A stretch of 64,000 nucleotides of DNA from GCA-2720865 sp047630275. Its GTDB lineage: Bacteria; Bdellovibrionota; Bacteriovoracia; Bacteriovoracales; Bacteriovoracaceae. Below the pieces are notes generated by a model. The model had not been told where the DNA came from and searched no databases. It was given only the letters and a program-made list of their open reading frames with translations. Positions 7,701 to 16,670 of this stretch are shown here, piece by piece. The translations under genes and the position numbers were made by a program. Positions within the stretch are counted from its first letter, which is position 1, and every line of letters begins with the position of its first letter. The DNA is taken from contig JBLHVN010000002.1 in NCBI GenBank assembly GCA_047630275.1, positions 1,204,053-1,268,052 on the forward strand, given 5' to 3'.

Positions 7701-7993
7701 AGTTTTTGAACCAGCGTGGGCAAACAATGATTGAATACGTCCTCCTTTTGGTGGTCGTTATGTCCTTGGCCGCAGCCTTTATGAATAGTGATACTTATAA
7801 AAAGTTTGTTGGAAAAGACTCTTTACTTATGCAAAGATTAGTAAAGCAAATGTCATACGCTTATAGGCATGGAAGACAAGGAAATGGTGAAGATGACCTT
7901 TCTACTTATTCGATCGATCATGATACTTATTATAATAGAGATGAAGGAAGATCACGTTTCTTCACTCCTATCGAGGAATACCCACCACCATGA
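7697..7993 (+). CDS. Pilin-like protein with class III signal peptide
   Basis: 98 residues from the ATG at 7697, which overlaps the cpaA stop as ATGA. The start MKFLNQRG/QTMIEYVLLLVVVMSL has the Gly cleavage site, Glu-Tyr at mature +5/+6 and a hydrophobic helix. The mature C-terminal half is polar and rich in Tyr, Asp and Arg and ends EEYPPP. It is likely a minor pilin of the Tad system. An upstream in-frame start at 7661 would lie inside cpaA and is less likely. Confidence 0.78.
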   Translation: MKFLNQRGQTMIEYVLLLVVVMSLAAAFMNSDTYKKFVGKDSLLMQRLVKQMSYAYRHGRQGNGEDDLSTYSIDHDTYYNRDEGRSRFFTPIEEYPPP

Positions 7994-8526
7994 ATGACAC
8001 TAAAAAGATCTTAGGAAATGAAGGTCAATCCTCTGTTGAATTTATAATTAGTTTTATCGTCGTAGTGGGCTTTGTTTTTATGTATGTAAAAGTCGCTATG
8101 AACTTTACTAATGGTTATGTGGTTCACTATGCCAATTATATGGCGAGTAGAGCATTACTTGTTTACGAGGGGAATAATAACACTCCCGACGGTGGCGATG
8201 GAGCTGCGAAAGCAAGAGCACTTGAAGTTTGGAAAACTTATAATATTGAAGGGGTTCTTGGAAATGCAGCAGGCAGTCTTTCTCTAGAGCAAAGGTTACC
8301 TGGCTCTGTTACCAATACTCTTTTTGTTGGAACTGTTGCAACTTATCAGGATCGGTTCACCATCTTTGGAAACGTCGGAAGCACTGAAAGATTAACTTTT
8401 AAAACAGAGTCTTTCCTAGGACGAGAGCCAAGTATTGCTGAATGCGTAGAGAGGACTTGTGAAGCTTTTACTGAGCTTGGAATTAGCTGTGGAAAGAACA
8501 CAACTGTGATTGATAATGGCTGTTAA
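7990..8526 (+). CDS. tadE: TadE-like pseudopilin
   Basis: 178 residues. The leader MNDTKKILGNEG is followed by QSSVEFIISFIVVVGFVFMYV, a class III prepilin signal with Glu-Phe in place of Glu-Tyr, as is common in TadE/TadF proteins. The 140-residue mature domain includes a Cys-containing C-terminus (CVERTCEAF and SCGKNTTVIDNGC) suitable for disulfides in the periplasm. It overlaps the preceding gene by four bases (ATGA). It is probably a TadE- or TadF-type minor pseudopilin needed for pilus assembly; the assignment within that pair is not certain. Confidence 0.72.
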   Translation: MNDTKKILGNEGQSSVEFIISFIVVVGFVFMYVKVAMNFTNGYVVHYANYMASRALLVYEGNNNTPDGGDGAAKARALEVWKTYNIEGVLGNAAGSLSLEQRLPGSVTNTLFVGTVATYQDRFTIFGNVGSTERLTFKTESFLGREPSIAECVERTCEAFTELGISCGKNTTVIDNGC

Positions 8527-9016
8527 GAAAAAAGATATCCTAGATAATGAAGAAGGGCAGGCGATCTTTGAGTTGATCCTGTTCATGCCCTTTCTCGTCT
8601 ATTTTGTGACACTCCTTTTTACGGCAGGCAATGCGATAAACGGTTCGATTAATCAACAGAAGGCTACAAGAGGATACTTTTATCACATCTTGAAAGGAAA
8701 TTCTCTTCTCCCTGTTCGATCAGATTTAGACGCATTCAAAGGAGAAGGCATTAGGACTGTAAGTGCTGCTTCTCTTGGCTGGGCTGAAAAACGACCTGAT
8801 GATCTCAACTTTGGAACTTGTTATAAATTTAGCACGCTCTATTCTTCCTCAGAAGAAGAGTGTGACCAAAAAGCTCCAGAACCAAACACGACTATTTTTG
8901 TCAGGCCCTTTACTTTTTATGGTGTTTGCAGCGCAACCTACGTAATGATGGGGGATGGGGAGTATTACCTTGATCCAAGTGTAGCTGCCTCAGAAAACTG
9001 TACGATGATTCAGTGA
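8516..9016 (+). CDS. TadE/TadF-like pseudopilin
   Basis: 166 residues from the ATG at 8516; a TTG at 8510 in the same frame is an alternative. The leader MAVKKKDILDNEEG is followed by QAIFELILFMPFLVYFVTLLF, again Gly/Q with Glu at +5, in a TadE-like pattern. Four cysteines are scattered through the mature domain. It overlaps the end of the previous gene by 11 bases. It completes a set of five adjacent substrates for the single prepilin peptidase. The pilin block ends here; cpaB starts 107 bases later. Confidence 0.72.
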   Translation: MAVKKKDILDNEEGQAIFELILFMPFLVYFVTLLFTAGNAINGSINQQKATRGYFYHILKGNSLLPVRSDLDAFKGEGIRTVSAASLGWAEKRPDDLNFGTCYKFSTLYSSSEEECDQKAPEPNTTIFVRPFTFYGVCSATYVMMGDGEYYLDPSVAASENCTMIQ

Positions 9017-9123
9017 AAAAAGGCCCAAAAACCCTCTAAATAGCAGGAATAAGTTTCCGCGCATCAATCTAATCCAAAACCCTGATAAAATTTAATAAAT
9101 CCAATAACTAACGGTGGTTCCTT

Positions 9124-9948
9124 ATGAATACGCGTGCGTTTACTTTAGCTCTTATCATCGCATCTCTTGCGGCCATTATGGTCAACACTTATATCGATGA
9201 TAAAGAAACGGAGATTACTGAAAAGTACGGAACTCAAACGACAGTTGTTATCGCAAAAAAAGATATTGGTGAATTAGAACTAATTGATGATTCAAAAGTA
9301 ACCATTAAGTCTGTTCCTAAAAACTTTAAAATGCCTGGTGCCTTTTCTAAGATGACATCAGTTGAAAATACTGTTGCAACTGTTCCTATTTTAAAAGGTG
9401 AGCAGATCACTAAGCCTAGGATTACTCATCCCGGTGCAAGGACAGGTTTGGCCCGTCAGGTTTCTGTTGGTAAGAGAGCTGTTGCAATTCAGATCACTGA
9501 AAACCAAGCGGTGAGTAAACTTTTAAAGCCGGGTGATAGAGTTGATGTACTTGCTTCAATTAATTATGCCCCTGGTAGAAAAGATCTACAGAAAATCAAA
9601 ACGATTCTACAAGATGTCTTAGTCTTATCCACCGGTATGAGCATGACTAACTCAATTCCAATTTATGGGGTTAAGGTTCCTGGTGTTATTAAAACGATGA
9701 AGGTTGCTACCTATACGAAATATAATACGGTTACACTAGAACTTGATCCTTACGAGGCGCAAAAACTGGTTTACCTATTAACTTACTCCGGTGTACCGCC
9801 CTACTTAACTCTTAGAAACAATAACGATAAGAAAGTGGAAAGAATTAGAGGCATTAAGATCTTCGATGTGCTGGGTGCTGAAGATACGACTGAAGCAAAA
9901 TCATTCTTTAATGAAAAAAATAAAGGAAGGGGTGTTAGTGGTCGCTAA
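9124..9948 (+). CDS. cpaB: Flp pilus assembly protein CpaB/RcpC
   Basis: 274 residues. One N-terminal membrane segment (residues 1-20) is followed by an SAF/AFP-like domain with VVIAKKDIGELELIDDSKVTIKSVPK and the RAVAIQITENQAVSKLLKPGDRVDVLASI segment that is the hallmark of CpaB/RcpC. It is thought to act in the periplasm next to the secretin. The last 11 bases overlap the secretin gene. A Shine-Dalgarno-like GGTGG precedes the ATG. The 107-base gap to the preceding pilin gene could hold a separate promoter; none is obvious to me. Confidence 0.9.
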   Translation: MNTRAFTLALIIASLAAIMVNTYIDDKETEITEKYGTQTTVVIAKKDIGELELIDDSKVTIKSVPKNFKMPGAFSKMTSVENTVATVPILKGEQITKPRITHPGARTGLARQVSVGKRAVAIQITENQAVSKLLKPGDRVDVLASINYAPGRKDLQKIKTILQDVLVLSTGMSMTNSIPIYGVKVPGVIKTMKVATYTKYNTVTLELDPYEAQKLVYLLTYSGVPPYLTLRNNNDKKVERIRGIKIFDVLGAEDTTEAKSFFNEKNKGRGVSGR

Positions 9949-11446
9949 GATACTTATACTTTTATCCTTGATGATACCTAGCTTTTCTTGGGCACAAGCT
10001 GAAGAGGAAAAGGTACCTGAAAAGAACATTGATATCGTTCTTGGAATCGATAAAGTGGAGAAGTACGACTTTCCTGTAGATAGAAATGTGGGCATCGGTA
10101 ATGCTAGCTTTTTAGACTACGTCTTAGTTCCTAGTAAAAGAGAGATTATCTTAAAGGGTTTAAAACCAGGTAAGACAACAGTCTCTTTAAGAAATACAGT
10201 TGGGGATTTAAAGCAGGTTTATATCGTTAATATTACCGCTAGTGACCTTTCTACAACAGTCCAAGAATTGAAAGACCCTCAACTGCTAGGTAATGTTGAA
10301 GGCTTAGAAATTGGGATCGCAGGAGATAATGTTTTCGTTGGTGGAAAGATTGTTGTTCCAGGAGATATCGGCCGAGTTGTCGTCGTATTAGAAAAAGATA
10401 AGTATAAAGATGTATTACGACTAGTAGAGCTTAGCCCCCATACTCAAAGAGTCATCGCGCAAAAGATGCAAGAAGAGATCCAGAAGAATCAGCTAAGAGA
10501 TGTAACTGTTCGCGTGATCAATGGGCTATTTTGGTTAGAAGGTATTGTTACTTCTAAGCAGGATAGGGATAGGGCCGAGGCCATTTCTGCTGCTTATATT
10601 CCAGACAGGCTCGAAAGTTTGGCCCGTAGAACAGATGCTGTTCAAAAAGCATCTCGTTCTATAATTCAAAATTTTATCCAAATTAACCCTAAGAAGCAGC
10701 CGCCGCCAATTCCTAAGCTTATAAAGGTAACAACTCAATTTGTTGAACTTACAAAAGACTATAACAAGATCTTTGGCTTTAAATGGGCCCCTCTTCTTTC
10801 AGGAGGAGGAGGATCTATATCATTTGGAAAGACTGGTAACGGACAAGTAACGACAAGATCAGAAGGAACCTTGTCTGGAACGATTTCTAATTTATTTCCA
10901 AAATTGGCTTCGGCAAAGAACGCTGGCTTTGCGAGGATCATTCAATCTGGTGTCGTTATTGTGAAGAACAACTTTGCTGCTAACATAAACAAAAAACTAA
11001 ATAAGAATACTGCAGTAGGAAATGGAGAAACTCAAAGGGTTGTGACTACAACAGGTGGATTCGACCTGAATGTTACTCCGAAGATCCTAGCAGAAGAAAA
11101 AGTAGAGTTAAGTATTGGTCTGAATGTTAGTAACACTCAAGGGGATTCATCCTCGCCTGAAACATTGAGTAATCAAATTAAAACTAATGTAGTTGTGAAG
11201 TCTAAAGAGTCAGCAGTTATTGGTGGTATTGTGATTAATAGAAGTACTACCGACTTTGATAGGAATCCACCCTTTGCCGATGAAGAAGCTGAAGAAGGAT
11301 CGAGCGCGCTCTTTTCTTTTTTAAGATCTAAAACCTATACCACAAATAGAAGTCAGTTTGCTGTCTTCGTAACTCCCGAAATTCTAGAATCAGCCTCTGC
11401 TGGTACAGAAGAAATTAAACGAAAATTTAGAAAGAGAAGGAGATAA
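9938..11446 (+). CDS. cpaC: Tad pilus secretin (CpaC/RcpA family)
   Basis: 502 residues from a GTG at 9938, chosen because AAGGAAGG (9923-9930) precedes it at the best spacing. An in-frame ATG at 9911 would add nine residues and lacks a ribosome binding site. A signal peptide (VAKILILLSLMIPSFSWAQA) is followed by a pilus-secretin N-terminal domain (residues 30-120) and a BON-like domain with VRVINGLFWLEGIVTSKQDRDRA. The C-terminal secretin domain (about residues 245-480) has IKVTTQFVELTKDYNKIFGFKW and GGFDLNVTPKI. It would form the outer-membrane channel for the pilus. The C-terminus is strongly basic (KRKFRKRRR), an odd ending for a secretin. Confidence 0.9.
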   Translation: MVAKILILLSLMIPSFSWAQAEEEKVPEKNIDIVLGIDKVEKYDFPVDRNVGIGNASFLDYVLVPSKREIILKGLKPGKTTVSLRNTVGDLKQVYIVNITASDLSTTVQELKDPQLLGNVEGLEIGIAGDNVFVGGKIVVPGDIGRVVVVLEKDKYKDVLRLVELSPHTQRVIAQKMQEEIQKNQLRDVTVRVINGLFWLEGIVTSKQDRDRAEAISAAYIPDRLESLARRTDAVQKASRSIIQNFIQINPKKQPPPIPKLIKVTTQFVELTKDYNKIFGFKWAPLLSGGGGSISFGKTGNGQVTTRSEGTLSGTISNLFPKLASAKNAGFARIIQSGVVIVKNNFAANINKKLNKNTAVGNGETQRVVTTTGGFDLNVTPKILAEEKVELSIGLNVSNTQGDSSSPETLSNQIKTNVVVKSKESAVIGGIVINRSTTDFDRNPPFADEEAEEGSSALFSFLRSKTYTTNRSQFAVFVTPEILESASAGTEEIKRKFRKRRR

Positions 11447-13657
11447 ATGGCTGGGCATATAATTTCAATTATTGGCGGTAAAGGTGGTCTTGGAAAATCT
11501 CAAGTCGCGGCCAACCTCGCTTTTGCTTATGCTCAAGAACTTCGTCAGAAGGTTCTCCTTTTAGATTTTGACCAAAGAGCTGGTGGAGATCAAGATATCA
11601 TAACGGGAATGAAGTCTAAGAAATCGGTTAAAGACTTAGCCGACTTTAATGGAGCTATTGACCCGCGATCGATTCAGCAATTTATAGGTGTTCATCCTCA
11701 AGGGGTTCATTATATAGGAATGCCATCTGATCCAACTGCTGCTGCGAATATTAATGTTGAAGGGATTGGGAAATCTTTAAAGGCCCTCCCTAATTTATAC
11801 CCCGTTATCATTGTTGATGGTGGTTGTGAGCTAACAGAACTGGCTCTCAAAGGGTTAGAGTTCTCAACCTTAATCTTTTTAGTAGTAACTCCGGATATCT
11901 TAGCGGTTAATCAAACTAGAAGGCTAAATTCTGAACTAACTACAATGCTTTTTCCAAGAGATATGATTCAGTTACTTCTAAATCAATATCAAAAGGGTCA
12001 TCCAGTTACACCAGAAGTAATTGGTAAACAGTTAGGAAAACCTGTTTTTAATGCCATCGCCAAAGACGACCAGGTTCTGGTAAACGCCCTTCAAAAGAAA
12101 ACGGTAGCGATGATAGCTGGAAAGAATGGAGGCTTCGCTCGAGGAGTCCAAGATACCGTTAGAAAGCTTATTCAAAAAAGTGTTTTAAAATCCCTTGCTA
12201 AGCTCAATAAACCTTCGGGAGTTGGAGCAAAAAAAGATGCTGGTGGTGGCGCTGCAGCGGTTTCTGGGTCAGGAAAGAATGTTTGGACTGATTTAAAGTC
12301 TAGGATTCACAGGTCTCTAGTGGAAGAGATGGATTTAAAGAAGTCTGATGATAATGACCCTAAGGCCCAAGTTATTTTAAGAGAGCAAACAAAGAAAGTG
12401 GTTGTTGAGATTCTTAATAAAGAAGATACCAAAGGTATTTTAAATACCAGAGAGGATATGAATCAGATTGTTAAAGAGGTTCTTGATGAAGCTCTTGGGC
12501 TAGGTCCATTAGAGGACTTACTTAGTGATATCACGATTTCTGAAATCATGGTGGTAGGTCCTGATAAGATCTTCTATGAACATGACGGAAAGGTTAAGAA
12601 GTCCACCGTTACTTTTACAAATGACCGTCAGGTGCTCAATGTTATTGAACGGATTGTCGCTCCTATTGGTAGACGAATTGATGAAAAGACCCCTTACGTG
12701 GATGCTAGGCTCCATGATGGATCAAGGGTTCATGCAATCATTCCTCCTTCAGCCTTAGACGGATGTACAATCACGATTAGGAAGTTTCCAGAGAACAGGC
12801 TTACTTATAAAGACTATGTGAAGTTTGGTTCGATCACTCAGAATATGGCAGACTTCTTAAGGATTGCTGTTGAAGGGCATCGTAATATCGTTGTCTCCGG
12901 TGGTACCGGTTCAGGTAAGACGACCCTCATCAATATCCTAGGTAGTTTTATCCAGGCAAATGAAAGAATCATTACTTGTGAAGATTCGGCGGAACTAGAC
13001 TTCCCCCAAGATCACGTGGTTCGACTTGAAACAAGACCTCCTTCTCTCGAAGGGGATGGAGAGATTGATATCCGCTGTCTTGTTAAACAAACTCTAAGAA
13101 TGAGACCAGATAGGATTGTTGTTGGGGAGTGTAGAGGTGGCGAAACACTAGATATGCTTCAGGCCATGGGTACGGGGCACGATGGGTCTATGACAACGGT
13201 GCATTCAAACAATCCAAGAGAGTGTATTGGTAGACTAGAAACCCTCGTTCAATATGCAGGAGCAGGTCTAGGACCTAAGGCGATTAGGGAAATGATCGCC
13301 GCTTCTGTGCATTTAATCATTCAGCAATCTAGGCTTGATGATGGTTCTAGGAGAATGACTCATATTACAGAAATTGGTGGAATGCAGGGTGATGTTGTAA
13401 CGCTTCAAGATATCTTTTTATTCAATCAAAAAGGAATAAATAAACAAGGTAAGATTGAAGGAGAGTTTCAGGCGACTGGATTTATCCCAAAGTTTATCGA
13501 GGTCCTTGAGAAAAGAGGATATAAGATTCCAAGGGGACTCTTTAGAAATGAAGAGCCAAGTGTGAAAAAAGACCTACCGCCAGCTGGCAAGAGGCCTGAA
13601 CCTGTAGATAAGAAACCACCAAGTAAGAATCCTAAACAAGTAAAGAAGGCTAAGTAA
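11447..13657 (+). CDS. cpaF: Fused CpaE/TadZ (ParA/MinD-like) and CpaF/TadA pilus ATPase
   Basis: 736 residues in one frame, normally two proteins. Residues 1-250 are a ParA/MinD-like domain with a deviant Walker A (IIGGKGGLGKSQVA, residues 7-20), as in TadZ/CpaE, which places the Tad machine at the cell pole. A Gly/Ala/Lys linker at about 255-280 leads into a TadA/CpaF secretion ATPase (about 285-680) with an N-terminal PLEDLLSDITISEIMV domain. The ATPase part has Walker A SGGTGSGKTTL, an Asp box CEDSAELDF, Walker B PDRIVVGECRGGE and a His box TGHDGSMTTVHSN. The last 50 residues are a Lys/Pro-rich tail. The ORF is continuous over 2.2 kb without a suspicious junction, so the fusion looks genuine. 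It follows the secretin with no gap. Confidence 0.93.
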   Translation: MAGHIISIIGGKGGLGKSQVAANLAFAYAQELRQKVLLLDFDQRAGGDQDIITGMKSKKSVKDLADFNGAIDPRSIQQFIGVHPQGVHYIGMPSDPTAAANINVEGIGKSLKALPNLYPVIIVDGGCELTELALKGLEFSTLIFLVVTPDILAVNQTRRLNSELTTMLFPRDMIQLLLNQYQKGHPVTPEVIGKQLGKPVFNAIAKDDQVLVNALQKKTVAMIAGKNGGFARGVQDTVRKLIQKSVLKSLAKLNKPSGVGAKKDAGGGAAAVSGSGKNVWTDLKSRIHRSLVEEMDLKKSDDNDPKAQVILREQTKKVVVEILNKEDTKGILNTREDMNQIVKEVLDEALGLGPLEDLLSDITISEIMVVGPDKIFYEHDGKVKKSTVTFTNDRQVLNVIERIVAPIGRRIDEKTPYVDARLHDGSRVHAIIPPSALDGCTITIRKFPENRLTYKDYVKFGSITQNMADFLRIAVEGHRNIVVSGGTGSGKTTLINILGSFIQANERIITCEDSAELDFPQDHVVRLETRPPSLEGDGEIDIRCLVKQTLRMRPDRIVVGECRGGETLDMLQAMGTGHDGSMTTVHSNNPRECIGRLETLVQYAGAGLGPKAIREMIAASVHLIIQQSRLDDGSRRMTHITEIGGMQGDVVTLQDIFLFNQKGINKQGKIEGEFQATGFIPKFIEVLEKRGYKIPRGLFRNEEPSVKKDLPPAGKRPEPVDKKPPSKNPKQVKKAK

Positions 13658-14553
13658 TGTTAACGCCAGTTGAAACAGGTTTATTAACTAAGCCGATGGT
13701 AATTGCCATTGTTTCTATTGTTATTTTTCTTTTCTGTTTTAAGTATAGTGTTGGAATCTTTAAATGGGTTGAAGATCAAACCTTTGGAACTCGTTCATAT
13801 ATAATGGAGCAATTAGAGCTCCTCTTTATTGAGTTTGATGAAAAGAAACTTACTTATATTCTCTTAGGAGCTTCAATTGGTTCTGGGGTTTTTGTTTTCT
13901 TTCTCGTTGGTGTATCTGTCAATTGGACTCTCGGGTTCATTGTTGGTTGTCTGTTTTCCTTTTTGGGATTTAAGCTCCCTAAACCCATTATTAATCATAT
14001 GGTTCAAAAAAGAATGAAGGCCTATAGCCTACAAATGGTTGATGGCCTTCAGTTACTGGCCAATGGTTTAAGGGCCGGCTTAAGTGTTCCGCAATCTCTT
14101 GGTATGGTTGTTGATGAATTACCACCGCCTCTCTCGCAAGAATTTAATATGATTCTTCAGCAAAATAGGATTGGTGTTCCTTTAGATGAATGCTTTGAAG
14201 GTCTTACTAAGAGAATGCCGACAGAAGATAATGATATGTTTGTTGCTAGTGTTAACATCCTCAGAGAAACCGGTGGTAATTTAGCTGAGACTTTCGACAC
14301 GATTGTAGATGTCATTAGAGAGAGGGTGAGGCTGCAACAAAAAATCGATACTTATGTGGCTCAAGGGATGTTTCAGGGATATACAATTTTTGCTATGCCA
14401 TGGTTATTGGGCGCTGTTTATACAATATCCGACCCAGCCAGTATGATGCCTCTTTTTACGCAACCCATTGGAATTATTATGTTAATTATGGCAATTGCCT
14501 TAGATTTCGTAGGATTATGGGTAATTATGAAAGTTGTGAAGATTAAGGTTTAA
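13657..14553 (+). CDS. tadB: Tad pilus inner-membrane platform protein TadB (T2SSF family)
   Basis: 298 residues with one N-terminal membrane segment, a paired set at about residues 65-110 and one or two at the C-terminus. The cytoplasmic T2SSF domain (about 125-255) contains LQMVDGLQLLANGLRAGLSVPQSL and ASVNILRETGGNLAETFD, diagnostic of TadB/TadC. The start shares one base with the stop of the ATPase gene. Most tad loci carry two such proteins (TadB and TadC); only one is present here and the next gene is unrelated. Confidence 0.9.
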   Translation: MLTPVETGLLTKPMVIAIVSIVIFLFCFKYSVGIFKWVEDQTFGTRSYIMEQLELLFIEFDEKKLTYILLGASIGSGVFVFFLVGVSVNWTLGFIVGCLFSFLGFKLPKPIINHMVQKRMKAYSLQMVDGLQLLANGLRAGLSVPQSLGMVVDELPPPLSQEFNMILQQNRIGVPLDECFEGLTKRMPTEDNDMFVASVNILRETGGNLAETFDTIVDVIRERVRLQQKIDTYVAQGMFQGYTIFAMPWLLGAVYTISDPASMMPLFTQPIGIIMLIMAIALDFVGLWVIMKVVKIKV

Positions 14554-14640
14554 AATCAAGAAAAGCGTTAAGGTTTTTTTAGAGGTGACCGATAAATACG
14601 TTGAGAAAATAGAGGAAATTCTTCTAAAGGACAGGATGAA

Positions 14641-16269
14641 ATGAAGACATTAAAATTACTTGGCATTATTACTTTTCTTTTTCCGCTACTCGCATTTTCA
14701 GGTGTGAACCTGAAAAATGGAAACTTTTATATCTCTTATACGGATATCATTGTTCCTGGTGGTGGTCACGATCTAGAAATCGTAAGAACCTATAACTCTA
14801 AATCAACAGATAGAGGTTGGTTCGGTTTTGGATGGGGTAGTGATTATGAAACTTATCTTTCTGTTTCAGCTGATGGTTCAGTTGTCATCCATGAAAATGG
14901 TTCTGGGGCTCTAACGAGATTTACTCCTAAAACTGCAGTTGATCCTAAGGCAGCAGCTGAAAAGATCGTAGCAGCTATGAGAAAGAAAAGTAGTCTTTCT
15001 GAATCAGTTGCGAATAATTACCTTAAGAAATTTGTTAACGATGCTGAACTAAGACAAGCTTACGCCAAGAAGTTTAATGTTCGTGCTAAATTAGCAACAG
15101 GTACAGTTCTTTATTCAAATACAAGAGGATTACAACAAGTACATAAAGTAAGTTCAGGTTTTAAACGTGTCTTTAACGATGGCAAGGTCGAATTCTTTAG
15201 TAAAGAAGGAAAGCTTGTTAAGATGATGGATAAGAATGGTTACTTTGTGGCTCTTGATTATAAGAATGGTTCATTAAAATCAATTAAAGACTCTCAAGCA
15301 AAACAGTTATTTTTTGATTGGTACCCTGATGGAAAGATCAAGAATATCTGGTCAGCCGGTGATAAGAAATCTTTTTATAAGTACCAAGGTGACAACCTCG
15401 TAGAGTCTAAAGATGTTGTAGGAAACGTATTCAAGTACGACTACGATCAAAAGCATAATATGGTTGCAGTTGGATACTCTGACGGATCTAAATTCAAAAT
15501 CAATTACACTAAGAAAACACAATTTGTAAAAGAAGTTATAGGAAGAAATTCAGATTCAACTAAATATAAGTATGAATCAAACCCTAAAAATCCAAGGTTT
15601 CATTATTGGACTCTTGTTACTAAGAAAAACTCTCTTGGTAAGGAAGTTACAAATAAATACGAGTATGAAATTAAAACAAGACCTGATGGAAGTCAGTATA
15701 CTTACAGAATTGCTACTGTCATTAATGGTCTAAGCACTGAGACTGTCTATTCAGAATGTTGTTCATTACCTCTTAAGATTAGCAGAGGGAAGCATGTGAC
15801 GACTTTTGATTATAATGACAGAGGTCTTCTTGTTAAAAAGAGTTCTACTAAAGGTGACTTTGTTCAACTTGAGTATCACAAAAGCTTTAATAAGATTACT
15901 AAAGTTACTAACCAAAAAGGGACTACAGCCTTTGAGTACGATAAAAAAGGTAACTTAAAGAAAGCTGTTAGTAACAAAGGAAAAGCTGTCTTACTTTTCT
16001 ATGATCACAAAGGTCGTATCACTAAGATGATCGATAAGAGTGGTAACTCAAAGAAAAGAAGAACGCTTAGCTTCAAGTACAACTCTTTAGGGAAGCCTGT
16101 AGAGATTGCGATGGAGAAAGTTGGTAAGATCCATGTTGCTTACGATAACTATGGTGAGATTAAGAAAGTTGAGTCTAAAGCAGGACACAAGATGGCCTTA
16201 CAAGTAACTCAAGCCTTTCAATCATTACTAAGTATTGTTAAGCCAGCAGGGGTTAATTTAAATATGTAA
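14641..16269 (+). CDS. Secreted RHS/YD-repeat-like protein with DUF6531-type N-terminus
   Basis: 542 residues with a signal peptide (MKTLKLLGIITFLFPLLAFS). The N-terminal GNFYISYTDIIVPGGGHDLEIVRTYNS and GWFGFGWGSDYETYL segments match the DUF6531 entry domain of RHS proteins. About ten degenerate YD-type repeats follow, of the form 'Y.. G.L....D..G....F.Y'. There is no RHS core end motif (PxxxxDPxGL) and no C-terminal toxin domain, and the product is much shorter than polymorphic-toxin RHS proteins. It is therefore more likely a cell-surface or periplasmic beta-rich protein than a toxin. A 19-codon frame starting at a GTG at 14585 ends on its ATG (ATGA overlap). It lies directly after the tad genes; a link with them is unproven. 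Confidence 0.7.
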   Translation: MKTLKLLGIITFLFPLLAFSGVNLKNGNFYISYTDIIVPGGGHDLEIVRTYNSKSTDRGWFGFGWGSDYETYLSVSADGSVVIHENGSGALTRFTPKTAVDPKAAAEKIVAAMRKKSSLSESVANNYLKKFVNDAELRQAYAKKFNVRAKLATGTVLYSNTRGLQQVHKVSSGFKRVFNDGKVEFFSKEGKLVKMMDKNGYFVALDYKNGSLKSIKDSQAKQLFFDWYPDGKIKNIWSAGDKKSFYKYQGDNLVESKDVVGNVFKYDYDQKHNMVAVGYSDGSKFKINYTKKTQFVKEVIGRNSDSTKYKYESNPKNPRFHYWTLVTKKNSLGKEVTNKYEYEIKTRPDGSQYTYRIATVINGLSTETVYSECCSLPLKISRGKHVTTFDYNDRGLLVKKSSTKGDFVQLEYHKSFNKITKVTNQKGTTAFEYDKKGNLKKAVSNKGKAVLLFYDHKGRITKMIDKSGNSKKRRTLSFKYNSLGKPVEIAMEKVGKIHVAYDNYGEIKKVESKAGHKMALQVTQAFQSLLSIVKPAGVNLNM

Positions 16270-16388
16270 TTTAGCCCGACTTTTGAGGCAGGTATTTGAA
16301 CTAGATTTCGAAGACTTACCATCAGATTAAAGGATAAATTAAAAACATAATATAATAGATTTAAGTTAAACAAATGAGAGAGGAAATT

Positions 16389-16604
16389 ATGAAAGCACTA
16401 TTACTGATTTTAGGATTAACATTTTCAATTACCACATTTGCAGAAGATACGGGCTCAAAACTTGGAGAAACCGACGGATGCACCAGTGCAAAAGCAATGG
16501 AGAACTGTGAGTGTATTGTAAATGGAGAAGGTTCTGAACCAGGTAATATTAATGCTGGATCTACTGATTCTTCTTCTGGTACTTCTAAAGGCGAAGGCAA
16601 GTAA
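16389..16604 (+). CDS. Small secreted Cys-containing peptide
   Basis: 71 residues from the ATG at 16389, chosen because GAGAGG precedes it; an ATG at 16374 in the same frame is less likely. A clear signal peptide (MKALLLILGLTFSITTFA) is cut before EDTGSK. The mature part of about 53 residues has three Cys (GCTSAK, NCEC), no hydrophobic stretch, and a Gly/Ser-rich acidic tail. It resembles the two downstream peptides in organisation (signal, short Cys-bearing part, Ser/Lys tail) but not in sequence. A TATAAT at 16351-16356 may be its -10 element. A strong terminator follows. The function is unknown. Confidence 0.65.
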   Translation: MKALLLILGLTFSITTFAEDTGSKLGETDGCTSAKAMENCECIVNGEGSEPGNINAGSTDSSSGTSKGEGK

Positions 16605-16637
16605 AATACTTTTAAACTTAATACTTCATATATTTCC

Positions 16638-16670
16638 AAAAAGGGGCCTTCTTTATTAGGCCCCTTTTTT
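16638..16670 (+). terminator. Rho-independent terminator
   Basis: AAAAGGGGCCT (16638-16649) pairs with AGGCCCCTTTT, followed by a run of T to 16671. It ends the small secreted peptide gene at 16389. Confidence 0.85.
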
